Shown in pieces: positions 10,074 through 19,870 of a stretch of 20,415 nt of DNA. The notes beneath the pieces were generated by a model. The model did not search any database. It was not told the DNA's origin and saw only the letters and a list, made by a program, of their open reading frames with translations. The translations under genes were made by a program, and so were the position numbers. Numbering within the stretch: position 1 is the first letter of the stretch; every line of letters starts with the position of its first letter. The stretch is taken from NCBI GenBank assembly GCA_905397405.1, contig CAJPVJ010000793.1:1-20415 (forward strand), read 5' to 3'. The stretch comes from Oppiella nova (taxonomy: Eukaryota; Arthropoda; Arachnida; Sarcoptiformes; Oppiidae).

Positions 10074-11723
10074 ATGTCTATGTGGGTGACAATAAGTTTA
10101 ATATTTATTAGTTTGAGTAAGTATTTATTATAGCACAATATTTTTATATTATGATTGTTTATAGTCGACATATTGTAAAGACATATAACAAATATTAGAG
10201 ATAAATTAAATGTATCATGATTTGTGAGTACTGATAATCTATACAGTAATCTCGGCATGAGCAAATTTCAAATTAATTTTAATTATTATTTAACATAATT
10301 AGCACATTTGTTTATTTATTTATATTTAGTTAAATTGTTTTGTTTTCCATATTAATGAGCTTGTCTAAATTATAGATTACGGGATCTGTACTAGTATTGG
10401 TATAAACAATAATCATCAAGCAGAATACGAAGTAAATGAAATAAATTCACAAAATCATTTACCACTCGCTGAGCGACTAGGTAAGTTATCCTAATTAATA
10501 GTTAAAATGCAATTAACATTAGGTGCAATTAAGTGCTATTTTTAAAAAAGCGACTTTTATACTATCATAATTTAGTAATAAAGGTACTGTATCTATTGTT
10601 TGCAAATTAATGTGTGCCAGAACATTAAATATGAATAATGATGTTATTGGTTTTTAAATTTGTCAACATGATTTATTAAATTTAATAGTATGAAAGTCTG
10701 ACTGGAAAACCACTTTATTTCTAAATAAAATCTAATTTTATTTTAAATACCGTGTATAAACTAAAATTACCTAGCATAAATAAATAATAATCCCATAATT
10801 AAAACAATACTTATAATCCATAAACATGACTTGTGTAACAATGATCCTTAATTAAATTAAAATGAGCAATATAGTTAAATGTTCAAGTGGTTTAAAGATA
10901 ATCCTGATAAAAATATATTACAATAACTGTTGATATTTTATAAATATAAAAAGACATCATTTTTGTAGTATTAGATATTTAATAATGTGTTTCAACTAGG
11001 AATAAGTATAATTAAGCATTGTTATCTAGTTAAGTATAATTAAGCTTATATTAATTATTAAGCAACTAATTTGGCGCTTACTTCATACTAGATAATAAAA
11101 TAACAAAATAAAGTAATCAGTTTGTTTCTCTAATTATTACTTGAATGTTCTAGTACACATTAACAGCTTGTTATCTAATTTCATCAATTATAAACTCACT
11201 AATAGGTAATATGACATACGAAGTATGCTGTATGAAAAAACGATTACTCAAATTAAGTTGACAAAACCATAACAAATATTACACTTTTTTATTAATAGAC
11301 ATCGAAAGCGTCTTAAATAATTTGCTAGGTGGAAGCCAAGGTGCATTACACCAAGGGCAAATAGGGAGCCAAGGTGCACGACCAAATGCGCAACATACTT
11401 GTCCCACCGTTGATCCTCCTACTACTACGCCAGTTTGTCACTGTCCCTCAAATGTGAACAGTGCCGATTTTGATAAATGCAGTTTAACACTTGACTGCCT
11501 GTGCCCTAAACACGTGGAAAGGTTAATCAGCGGCATCACCATTAAAGAAATGTGTCGCAAGATTAAGCCGGTAGAAAACACGTGGGGCAATGAACCAGGC
11601 ATGCCCCCATTCCCCACCGAATTAATGAAAAGGGCCCAAAAAATGTGTGACAGGTTAACGGATGGCTGTCATAATATTGCATCTCATGTGTACATTGTAT
11701 GCGATTGGCTTGACCTAGAGTAA
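10074..11723 (+). CDS. Secreted Cys-rich protein F, three exons
   Basis: Predicted 190-aa secreted protein of unknown function. Exons are 10074-10116, 10376-10480 and 11299-11723, with consensus GTAAGT donors and phase-1 introns of 259 and 818 nt. Exon 1 is 43 nt and encodes a signal peptide (MSMWVTISLIFISL). Exon 2 ends in HLPLAERL. Exon 3 begins with a Gly/Gln-rich stretch with two GSQGA motifs, followed by a Cys-rich domain with LDCLCP and Cys in EMC, KMC, DGC and IVC. Exon sizes, phases, the LPL motif and the order of eight Cys match gene G (17739-18470), so the two are paralogues. Exon 3 is much richer in G+C than its surroundings. A polyadenylation signal AATAAA lies at 11795. I recognise no named family. 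A disulphide-stabilised extracellular role is an inference. Confidence 0.78.
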
Positions 11724-12264
11724 TAATGATGACTAACCTCGATTATAACGTACTATGCGTATGGAGCATGTGGTGAATTTTGATGTATTTATTTAATAAA
11801 CATTAATTTTGCAATCACAAATTAATTGTTTTTTTAATTTCTTAAGGGTAATGATAATTTATGGGTGTAATGTTAAGCATATAGTATTATTCATGGAACT
11901 AGCTTAATTTTAGAGTCATAAACGCTATTATGTTGGCAATGAATTAAAGTTTTAGTATGTTTGGTATGTTTATAAAAAAATAATTAAAATGTAAAGTATT
12001 CACTCACAAATAATGATATAATATGATAAAGTTTAAATATTGATATGTTAAATACTTAATATTTATTATTAAAATTAATTTTTTTATATACACATCTTTT
12101 CAAAACTGTTATTACAATTTACTAATTAACAACCCTAGTTATTAACTCATCATTGTTTTAAAGTTTACTTATTACTAACAAATAAAACCTAAACTAAATA
12201 TTAAACTCAAAACTCAAAAGGGGCGTTTATAATGTAAATTAATAAAATATAATTAATTATTAGT
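11724..12264. other. Convergent 3' flanks of F and E
   Basis: This stretch separates the stop of F from the stop of E on the opposite strand. It holds the F polyadenylation signal. From 11795 to 11829 and weakly beyond, a block also resembles 14994-15029, the 3' end of the relic. No gene is seen. Confidence 0.5.
11795..11800 (+). terminator. Polyadenylation signal of gene F
   Basis: AATAAA, 72 nt after the F stop codon. The block that follows it (ATTTTGCAATCAC) is conserved at the relic 3' end, where another AATAAA sits in the same position. Confidence 0.55.
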
Positions 12265-13890
12265 TTATTTAAATATACTGGGTTTATTATACATAAATCT
12301 TCTACGTTGGTTATGTGTTTTAATTGATGGGTTATTATTTGTAATGTTATTGTGTTTGCAAAATATATAAAAATATACAAGTTCAATTAACAAACAAATA
12401 GTTGCTAATATTAATCCTATTATTAACACGGGAATATCATTGCGATACACATCATCAAGGTTGATTTTACTATGATCATTTGCCGCATTATGAAATGTTG
12501 TATTTGTATCATGGTTAGAAAATCTATTTTGATTGGCCACGTATAAACGTGTTAGAATATTATCAATGCCATTGTGATGTAAATCCAGTCCCGACTCCAA
12601 TACACGTCCAAACCTAATTATTATCTAAACGTTACTTGATAATAAATGATAATAATATTGCATGATCAACTTACGCAAATTTTAATTGACTAGTATAGGG
12701 AAATCCTTTTCCGATCATTAATACTTCTAATCTGTACAGGTAACTGTGATCCGATATCATGAACCTACCACGCTCACTTTCGTATAAATCATAGAACTTT
12801 TTGGCCGATAATGAAAGCATCATGGCCACAATCTTATTATTAATTATAGGATTTATTAACTGTTCATATGGTAGAGATTTTAACCGTTTTATTAGCATTT
12901 GTTGATTTTGTTTATTGATATATTTTTTGTTATATAAGAGATTTATAGTATATTTAGATGTATCAATAGGTAGTGATTTATATTGAACTAGGTCATCCAA
13001 TGTCTCAATCAATGGCACAGAACTGACCTTAAAATAGATATTCAATAATAATGATGAAAATGATTTTGTTATGATTAAAGCGCTTATTATCCAAATAATT
13101 ATTATTAGCTGGGTGCTGTATTTTCCATGTTTGAAAAATATAATTTTCAATGAACCTTGGTTACTATACGATCTAATAATATCCATAATAATTATGTTTA
13201 AATTCAACTTAACTGATTTATAAAATAAAATAATCAACAATATTAAAGTAACTAATAAGCATGACCATATCTAAAATATAATTTATATTTTATGTAAAAT
13301 AATATTAAATATAAATTTTATCATACAGTATTGTACAAGATATAAATTACCTTGTAATCAAACAAATTTCTAAAATTCATTAGCGAGTTATCGGTTAAAA
13401 ATGTCATCCCGGTTATTATTTGCGCGATATAACCTAATTGAACTGGTACGAGGTGATTATGGTAAGGGAAGTATGCTTTATTCATTTCTTGAAATCCGTA
13501 CTTGATAACATTTTTCTAAGTTATAAATTAATTAAGATTAATAATTATTAAATACTGTATATATAATTTTAAAATTATAATACTTACTGGGTTAGTAATT
13601 TTGGTTGTAATTATCAAGCACAATTTACATAAAATGAATTGCAATATTGATAAATCAAAGCCAATAAAGGGTCTCTAAATTGAGCATATATTATTATGTT
13701 AATAATTAATTATGTATAATTAACTACATTTAACTAGGTATAAAATTTAACTTACTTGACCTTCTAAAAAGGTAAAGTTTCCCTTGGTTATGCAATCGTT
13801 ATTACATTTTAAATAATTTTTAAAATTAAAATAATAATACTCGATTAATCCATAAATGTACCGGGTTTGTAAATTTTCAATGTTATTCAT
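12265..13890 (-). CDS. IR-like receptor E, complete, diverged paralogue
   Basis: Predicted 443-aa channel-type protein, intact and clearly diverged from A-C. Exons are 13890-13756, 13674-13588, 13515-13351, 13270-12675 and 12613-12265, with introns of 61-81 nt. Sizes (135, 87, 165, 596 and 349 nt) and phases (0, 0, 0, 2) match A-C, which supports all of these models. Exon 1 (MNNIENL) keeps the two Cys of MAKF copies as CNNDC. Exon 2 has ILCKLC and exon 3 has AQIITGM. M1 begins IWSCLLVTL at about 130, the pore loop is SNQG (165-168), M3 is IIIIWIISALIITKSFSSLLL (about 183-209), followed by ETLDDL, then LESGLDLHH, and M4 at 388-407 ending LLIEL. Its M3 motif FSSLLL departs from the iGluR consensus. 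The family is IR-like and the ligand is unknown. Confidence 0.82.
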
Positions 13891-14074
13891 ATTTATTAAA
13901 TTTTTATTCAATTTATTGGTATTAGTAATGTTATAAATATGACAAAATTATTATTTTATTTAACCTAATAAATCAATCAAATTATCAATATTATTTAACA
14001 TAACGCTATTATTGATCTAATATTAATTATCATGTTTATTACATAAATTATTTTTTACTAATTTTTATATATTA
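13891..14074. other. Upstream region of gene E, nothing recognised
   Basis: AT-rich sequence between the E start codon and the MITE-like element. It must hold the E promoter if the gene is active, but no motif stands out and it does not resemble the A/C upstream region. Confidence 0.4.
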
Positions 14075-14076
14075 TA

Positions 14077-14207
14077 TGGACTACCGGCTGCATAATAAAC
14101 CTAAGTGTTTCAAAACATTTGATTAAACTTATATGTTTATATGGGCTGTACTAGAGTTACAGTCTGCTTACATTATTACTTAGGTTTATTTAACAAACGG
14201 CAGTCCA
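14077..14207. mobile_element. 131-bp MITE-like element with TA duplication
   Basis: The ends form imperfect terminal inverted repeats of about 30 nt, starting TGGACTACCG on the left and ending AGTCCA on the right. They are roughly 24 of 30 matched and share AATAAACCTAAGT at their inner side. TA flanks both ends (14075-14076 and 14208-14209). A TA target duplication and short size fit a Tc1/mariner-type non-autonomous element. There is no coding capacity. A second copy is not present in this window, so mobility is inferred. Confidence 0.65.
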
Positions 14208-14209
14208 TA

Positions 14210-14575
14210 TGCACTTAACTATTAAATAGATTTACTACAATAGTACTTAAGAATAATTAGTAAAATTATTTTGTTTAATAGCTACATAAACAACATAAAT
14301 AATTATGTTATAAATATATTGAATATAACATTGTTGTGTAGTGTTGCATAATAATTAAATCATAAAATAATTAACATAAAAAATAAATTGATTAAAATAA
14401 CCTTAAAAATGTTTTAAATGGCTTTTTAAGTTTATTTAATTACTGCTAAATTTTAGAAATTATTTTAAAAATAATATTATAGCACAATAATATTTATAAA
14501 TCCAAGTTTGATTGGGTAACAGATTTAATATTGTATAAAAATATTTTATAGATAATATAATTTACTGTGATACTG
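14210..14575. other. AT-rich intergenic stretch, nothing recognised
   Basis: Between the MITE-like element and the start of the gene G-like upstream region I find no open frame, no inverted repeat of note and no similarity to other parts of the window. Confidence 0.4.
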
Positions 14576-15080
14576 ATACATTATCTCATATTATAATAAA
14601 TTATATTATTGTATAATGATAAATCTTGGTAAAAGTACATTTTGTTTAATTATTTTATAAATATTTAAAATAGATATGTAATTATTAATAGTTTAATTTT
14701 AAAAATAAAAATCATTGATTCAAAATTATGCACTAAATATAACATATTTATTTAGTTTACAATTAAAAAGCACAAAAATATAGTGTAATATGTAATCAAC
14801 AGATTTTTAAAACTGAAAATGTGTTTACAATTTATACTTTTAATATTATTGTTGAAATTTATTTAAAATCACAATTTTATTTATGTGGCTATACAAATAT
14901 AAAATATACTTCATATTTTAAAATAGCAATACTTTTAAAATATTCAATATGATATACTATGTCAACACTAAAAATGAACGTTTGAAATAATTCAATAAAA
15001 TGTAATTTTGCAATCACTTATTAATTGTGTAAGGTGATTATACTGATTTATGAATAACATAACTCGTGGAATTAACTAAC
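14576..15080 (+). pseudogene. Relic of a third Cys-rich gene (F/G family)
   Basis: From about 14580 to 14960 the sequence follows the upstream region of gene G (about 17370-17750), including the start context and the first codons ATGATATACTAT. After these codons the similarity to G ends, and the frame reads only MIYYVNTKNERLK before a stop at 14988. A 3' end like that of gene F follows at once: AATAAA at 14994, then ATTTTGCAATCAC and a further weakly matching stretch. So a gene start and a gene end are joined with nearly the whole coding region missing. A deletion of a third family member explains this best. A short peptide could still be made but is not supported. Confidence 0.65.
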
Positions 15081-15284
15081 TATGTGGGTTATAAATTAAA
15101 TACTAAAACAAATAATCCAATACTAATAATCTGTTTATTTTATAAATTTATTTTGTATAAATATCTACCATGGTAACAACGACATTTGAGTTTACAAAAG
15201 AGTTTTCGTAAATGACATTGGTGAATATTTCTTCCAAATTAATCGTAATATTATTACTAATTCTCTAATCGGCAAACCATTAAA
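15081..15284. other. 3' flank of the glycosyltransferase
   Basis: No gene is seen. On the minus strand AATAAA at 15139-15134 is a candidate polyadenylation signal for the glycosyltransferase. Confidence 0.4.
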
Positions 15285-16838
15285 TTATTTAGCAAGCTTC
15301 TCAATTAACCTAGCGGCTTTATGAATACTGTTATTATGGCTAATCCGATCCGATACCCGGACTAACCTCTCCCTCATATCCGTGTCCGTCAATAACATTT
15401 CGATGGCATTCAGTAAATCGCTTTCCGGACAGTCGTACGGATCGAGTCGGACCCCAAACCCCTTTTCCACAATCCGTTGGGCGTTATCGTACTGATCGCC
15501 CCATAAGGGGGTCACTACCATAGGCTTACCAAATGCCAGCGTTTCGGACACGGAATTATTACCACCGTGAGTGATCACCAAATCGACCATGGGCAGTACG
15601 CGGGTTTGTGGCACTGAATTTTCGCCCCACATATTATCGGGCAACTCGTACCGATCGCCGAGTAAGCCCTTAGACACGATAAAATTGTGTTGCGATTTAG
15701 CTAGGACACTAGTCAAACGTTTCATAAGCTTGATGTCTATGGAACCGAATGAGCCCATTGATAGGTAGATTAATTTGCAACCAGGCTCCTTTCTATGAAG
15801 TAGTTTGTCGGGTAATTTAAAATCGTGTTCACCCTTACGCATGAATGTGTCGACTCTAAACCACGTGTCCGGCACAGGGATTATGTCGTCGTAATCGAGT
15901 TCAGCTGGATATCCGTATAGGTTTAAGTACGGCGAGAAAGGTATGGCCATTCGGTTAGTGGTCAGCGGGAGGCCCTCATCAGCCATCCATTTGTTGTATT
16001 CAGCGCTTTGTTTAGCAAACATACCGTTCAGTGCCCTAAAGGCTGTCCACTCGTTTGGGTCACTATTTGTTGGATACCCTAATAAATATATAAATTAAAA
16101 TTTTTTTAATAAACTTATTACATTATTTAGAATAATTTGTTGGTAAATAGCATGATAATTTACTTTTAAATATAGCACATTATTAACTGTATATATAAAT
16201 TAGATTTACATAAAATGCATTTCAGACTGTAACTAATTATGACTAATTTAATTATAATATTGAAATAATTTGAATATAAAAAACTTGGCAATTTAAAAAA
16301 TTATTTAAAACTTTTCAAAATTATATTATAGATTATATATACCCGAAGCCCCGGGAGGTAGCCTATCATCCTCCCATGCCATCAAAGGGTTGGCACTCCA
16401 TATGAATACCCAGGGTATGCCGGAATATATAAGCGCAGGCGAACCGACTACATTATCTATTAAAATAACATCTGGCTTATATTTAGCTAGTATTGCCTTA
16501 AGCTGGGGTTCGGTAGCTTTGTGATCGTCCACCAAATTCAATGCGACCGCCAGTTCCGACTGGATCTGCATCTTGTCGTACGACGACTTTCCCGAAAACA
16601 GTCCCGACGTTAACATCGTTTCGATTGAGTCGTGTTTCCCATCGGACGTGTCGGCACTGTTTGGGGTCAGGAGCTCCTCGACGAACCCTAAGGCGGATAA
16701 CCGTCCCTTATGCTTGTGGTTGACACAGAAAATTATTGTATGGCCCCGACTCTGGAGCACTTCGGCCATACCGGTGCACGCGTTCACGTGACCCACACCT
16801 ACGCTCGGGGCCACTAATATAGTTAAGTTTTTTGACAT
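15285..16838 (-). CDS. UDP-glycosyltransferase, soluble type, two exons
   Basis: Family-1 glycosyltransferase (GT-B fold) that would transfer a sugar from a UDP-sugar to small lipophilic molecules, as in detoxification. Exons are 16838-16343 and 16078-15285, with a 264-nt phase-1 intron, giving 429 aa. The joint reads LPPGASG|YPTNSDPNEW, a normal UGT motif order. His17 in VGVGHVNAC is the expected catalytic base. The donor-binding half has LSMGSFG (271-277), the signature THGGNNSVSET (335-345) and WGDQYDN (358-364), where DQ normally contacts the sugar. It has no signal peptide and no C-terminal membrane segment, unlike insect and vertebrate UGTs, and it is shorter. Mite UGTs of this soluble type are known and have been attributed to acquisition from bacteria. 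The exons are far richer in G+C than the flanks. An AATAAA lies about 145 nt after the stop. Confidence 0.9.
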
Positions 16839-17368
16839 TATTATTAAGTGTCAATGTTGGTTTCCGATTATAATGACAAATTACACGGGTTTCATTTAAG
16901 TTTGGCAAATATATTGGTATTTATATATAAAAATCTAATATAACGTCACTAGCAACTTTTATCTCTTCCTAAATGAATCACAGTATTATTGTGAACCTTG
17001 TTCAGTTATACGATGAGTTTTAAGCTGTATAATATACTGATAAGTATTAATAAGTAGAAATTACTAACTATACTCTTATCAATGTCATTTAGTGCAAAAC
17101 TGTAATTTGTTGAATAAACCTTATGCCTAGTACCTGTGAATCTCAATGTACTATTATATAAAGTCATTATATAATAAGTTATAAATTAAATAACGTGTAA
17201 AATAATTTTACAGGTCGTAACCAGTGAACGAGATTTTAAGTTATAGTTTACTATAATATTAATTTATTTTAGCAATGACGATTTAGATTAATCATACTGG
17301 TATATATTATAAATCAAATATAATAATAAAATCATATTTTAGTAAACAACAAAATGTTAAAATATAGT
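16839..17368. other. Intergenic region between divergent UGT and gene G
   Basis: The glycosyltransferase and gene G are divergently transcribed, so this stretch should hold the glycosyltransferase promoter. No clear TATA box or other element stands out, and there is no protein-like open frame. Confidence 0.4.
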
Positions 17369-17369
17369 A

Positions 17370-17738
17370 ATTTATCTTATATTATAATAAATTATATGAT
17401 TGTTGAATTATAAATCTTTGGATAAATACAGTTTGTTTGATTATTTTATAAACATTTAAAATAGATATGTAATTATTATTATTAGAATTAAAATAGATAA
17501 GTTAAATTTTTAAAATTTTGCAATAAATATAAAAAAGTTATTTTATTTAGTTTAAAATGAATGTGTTTTATTTAGAAAACACAATAACATAGTGTAATAT
17601 GTAATCAAAAGGATTTTAACCCTGAAAATATGTTTTATATTTATACTTTTAATACTATTTTTGAGATTTTATTTATGTGGTCATAAATATAAAAAATATA
17701 TATATATTTAAAAATATTAAAACTTTAAAATATTCAAA
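17370..17738 (+). promoter_or_regulatory. Conserved upstream region of gene G
   Basis: About 370 bp directly before the G start codon, matching 14580-14948 before the relic. Well-kept blocks include TTATAATAAATTATAT, TAGTGTAATATGTAATCA and TTTATGTGG. Conservation of two non-coding copies after the coding part of one was lost shows recent duplication. Promoter function is inferred from position only. Confidence 0.45.
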
Positions 17739-18470
17739 ATGATATACTATCTTCTATTAATTATTATATTTATAAATTTGGGTAAGCTCAAAAGGTTTTA
17801 AAATATTATTCACGGTAAATATTTTAATTATTAATAATTTGGTTCACTACAGATCATGTGATAAATGTTAAAATCAATAATAATTCAAAATCTAATGAAT
17901 ATTTGGTGAGAAATGGTGATAATATAAGTCAATTACTGCGGGAATCTGACACCAAGTTTGTGCCACAAAATTATTTGCCACTCGAATCGCGATTGTATTA
18001 TAAATCAGCTTATCACATTAAAAGTATATCACCATATCACATAAATAATTTTATAACTTGTTACTTTATTTATAGAAAATAAGCGATATAAAATTAAAAA
18101 GTTTCAAGGTTTGTTTGCTATTTAAAGATTTCTAATAACATATTAAATTACCGTATATAATTATTATTTTTACTTAATATAATAATCAGATTTTAAGTAA
18201 GGTGCTATAAATGCAAGTGTTAATTGTGGCGAAACCTTATGCGATGGAAAGCTGGATTGTCTATGTCCAACCTTGGTCAAAATACCCAATGTAACAGATA
18301 AAAGTATATTTCAATTATGTTCCGATACATCATCCCAATTTTACATGGATAATCGGCAATTACTTGAAAAAAATTGCCAAGGTGCTATTCGTAATTCAGT
18401 ATGTTTAATTCCTGAAAATACAAAATTATGCGGACAGTTAGTAATGTTAGCTCAGCAACTACAAATATAA
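17739..18470 (+). CDS. Secreted Cys-rich protein G, three exons
   Basis: Predicted 160-aa secreted protein, paralogue of F and of unknown function. Exons are 17739-17781 (43 nt, signal peptide MIYYLLLIIIFINL), 17853-18023 and 18202-18470. Both introns are phase 1, as in F. Exon 2 carries QNYLPLESRL, matching QNHLPLAERL of F, and then runs past the F splice position. The donor used here (GTATAT at 18024) is my choice because it keeps the phase and avoids the stop at 18079, so this joint is less certain. Exon 3 holds eight Cys in the order VNC, LC, LDC, LCP, QLC, NC, VC, LCG, parallel to the last eight of F. Gene G lacks the Gly/Gln-rich stretch of F and is AT-rich in codon use. The upstream region is shared with the relic at 14576. 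Confidence 0.7.
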
Positions 18471-19388
18471 TTTAATATGCCATTTTCTTATCTTGATGAA
18501 TTGATAATAATAATTTCATAAAATATATACTTTTATTTTTAATGGTTATTTAATAAGTGTGTTAAATAATTTTAAAATGTTTAAATAAAATTTATTAATT
18601 AAAACAATATTATTTTCTAACATTGACAATGTAAATTTTATACTATATTACTAAGGTCTGATAATTATGAATAAAAAGTGTATTTGTTATGTAATGTACC
18701 TATGTAGAAATAATATTATCTTATCAATCAATATTTTAAAAAAGTACTCGTGTGACACATGTAATTTTTAACAAATACAATATAAACATATTATTACTAA
18801 AATAGTAACAACATGAAATAATTTAAACCAGGTACTCAAATACATTATATTCTATAAATATGTCCAAACGCACAGTCTGGATTAGCTTTACGATTAAATA
18901 AATATATTGTGTGTGTATAATATATCATGACATTATTGTAAACATTTGTTAAAATTCACACATTATTTGTTTCAAGTACTTTTAGGGTGCGTAACCGATT
19001 CAATGTTAACAATAAACTAATTAATGATCATTAGTAAAGTGTGCAAGCAAATTTTAATCTAAAATTATGCCCCGCCCCATACACGCTCATTGTACATAAT
19101 ATATTAACATGGTGACATCCTTTTTAGAATTACCCCTCCCCTACCACTGGGTACGTATTTTGCGATCGGCACCTAAATGGTTGCAATTATTTTAAATTCT
19201 CAGAAAACTATACGTGACTAAATATAATATTTCCGATCATCATAATATATCCAAGTGTACCTAGATGATTAATAAACAGTTTGTCCACGGTCATGATCAA
19301 CTTATGCTACCTAATGTTTAGGCACATCCCACACATGTTTAGCTTATAAATAAATCTCATGCTATGGAATGTCATAATTGACATAATG
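18471..19388. other. Intergenic stretch, nothing recognised
   Basis: AT-rich, with a few less AT-rich patches (for example a CCCCGCCCC-like run near 19070 and ACCCCTCCCC near 19132). These might be promoter-proximal motifs, but nothing supports a gene. Confidence 0.35.
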
Positions 19389-19389
19389 G

Positions 19390-19398
19390 TATAAATAG
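19390..19398 (+). promoter_or_regulatory. Candidate TATA box for the leader exon at 19489
   Basis: TATAAATAG lies 99 nt before the start codon, a plausible distance for a core promoter with a short 5' UTR. In a region this AT-rich the match alone is weak evidence. Confidence 0.35.
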
Positions 19399-19488
19399 CA
19401 ATTTAAAATTTGAAATAGGTAGATTTATTTAATAATTTATATTTAGCTAGGAAATAGTTTCTACTACTAAAGTGGTAATACTCAAAAC

Positions 19489-19575
19489 ATGCTTTTTCAA
19501 ATACTGTTTGTTAGCATTTTATTTGTTAATTGTCTGACACTCGAGGACGACAAATATGACACCGATATTGAAAAG
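19489..19575 (+). CDS. Secretory leader exon, probably exon 1 of the nitroreductase
   Basis: Opens with MLFQILFVSILFVNC, a typical signal peptide, followed by an acidic stretch (EDDKYDTDIEK), and ends in phase 0 at a donor AAG|GTATTA. The next good acceptor is at 19790 (TTTATTGTAG). Reading on from there gives DYKFTVLNK and a stop at 19818, so one option is a separate 38-aa secreted peptide. The other option uses a donor at 19806 (ACA|GTACTT) and an acceptor at 19870, a 65-nt intron like others in this window. That would join the leader in frame to the nitroreductase domain. I favour the second option because the nitroreductase exon has no ATG of its own. Confidence 0.55.
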
Positions 19576-19870
19576 GTATTAAAATTTTTATTTTATATTT
19601 CAAAATATAGTATACATATTGTATAATATTTTTTAAATTAATTATATTTCAACACATAATTTATTATATTGTCAAACTATAATAAGTAATTCAAATTTAT
19701 AAAATTAAATTGATATATCAAAATAGTGGTGAATGTGTTTGAAGTCAGTAATTATTTCATAATGTTTAAAATAATATATTTTTATTGTAGGATTATAAGT
19801 TTACAGTACTTAATAAATAAAATAGAAAATAATTATTAACAAAATTCTTACCGTATTCTCCGACCTAAAG

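Noticed and set aside
10043-10264. 73-codon minus-strand open frame over exon 1 of gene F
   Set aside because: Composition is that of random AT-rich sequence, and the plus strand has a better explanation with a signal peptide and a consensus donor.
15571-15768. Open frames opposite the glycosyltransferase (15571-15768, 16541-16723, 16573-16791) and in another frame at 16708-16908
   Set aside because: These are shadows of a G+C-rich coding region whose real frame has all family motifs.
18024-18082. Extension of gene G exon 2 to the stop at 18080-18082 as a separate short protein
   Set aside because: The exon 3 Cys domain matches F and needs a phase-1 joint, which the donor at 18024 supplies. 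Reading through would leave exon 3 without a start.
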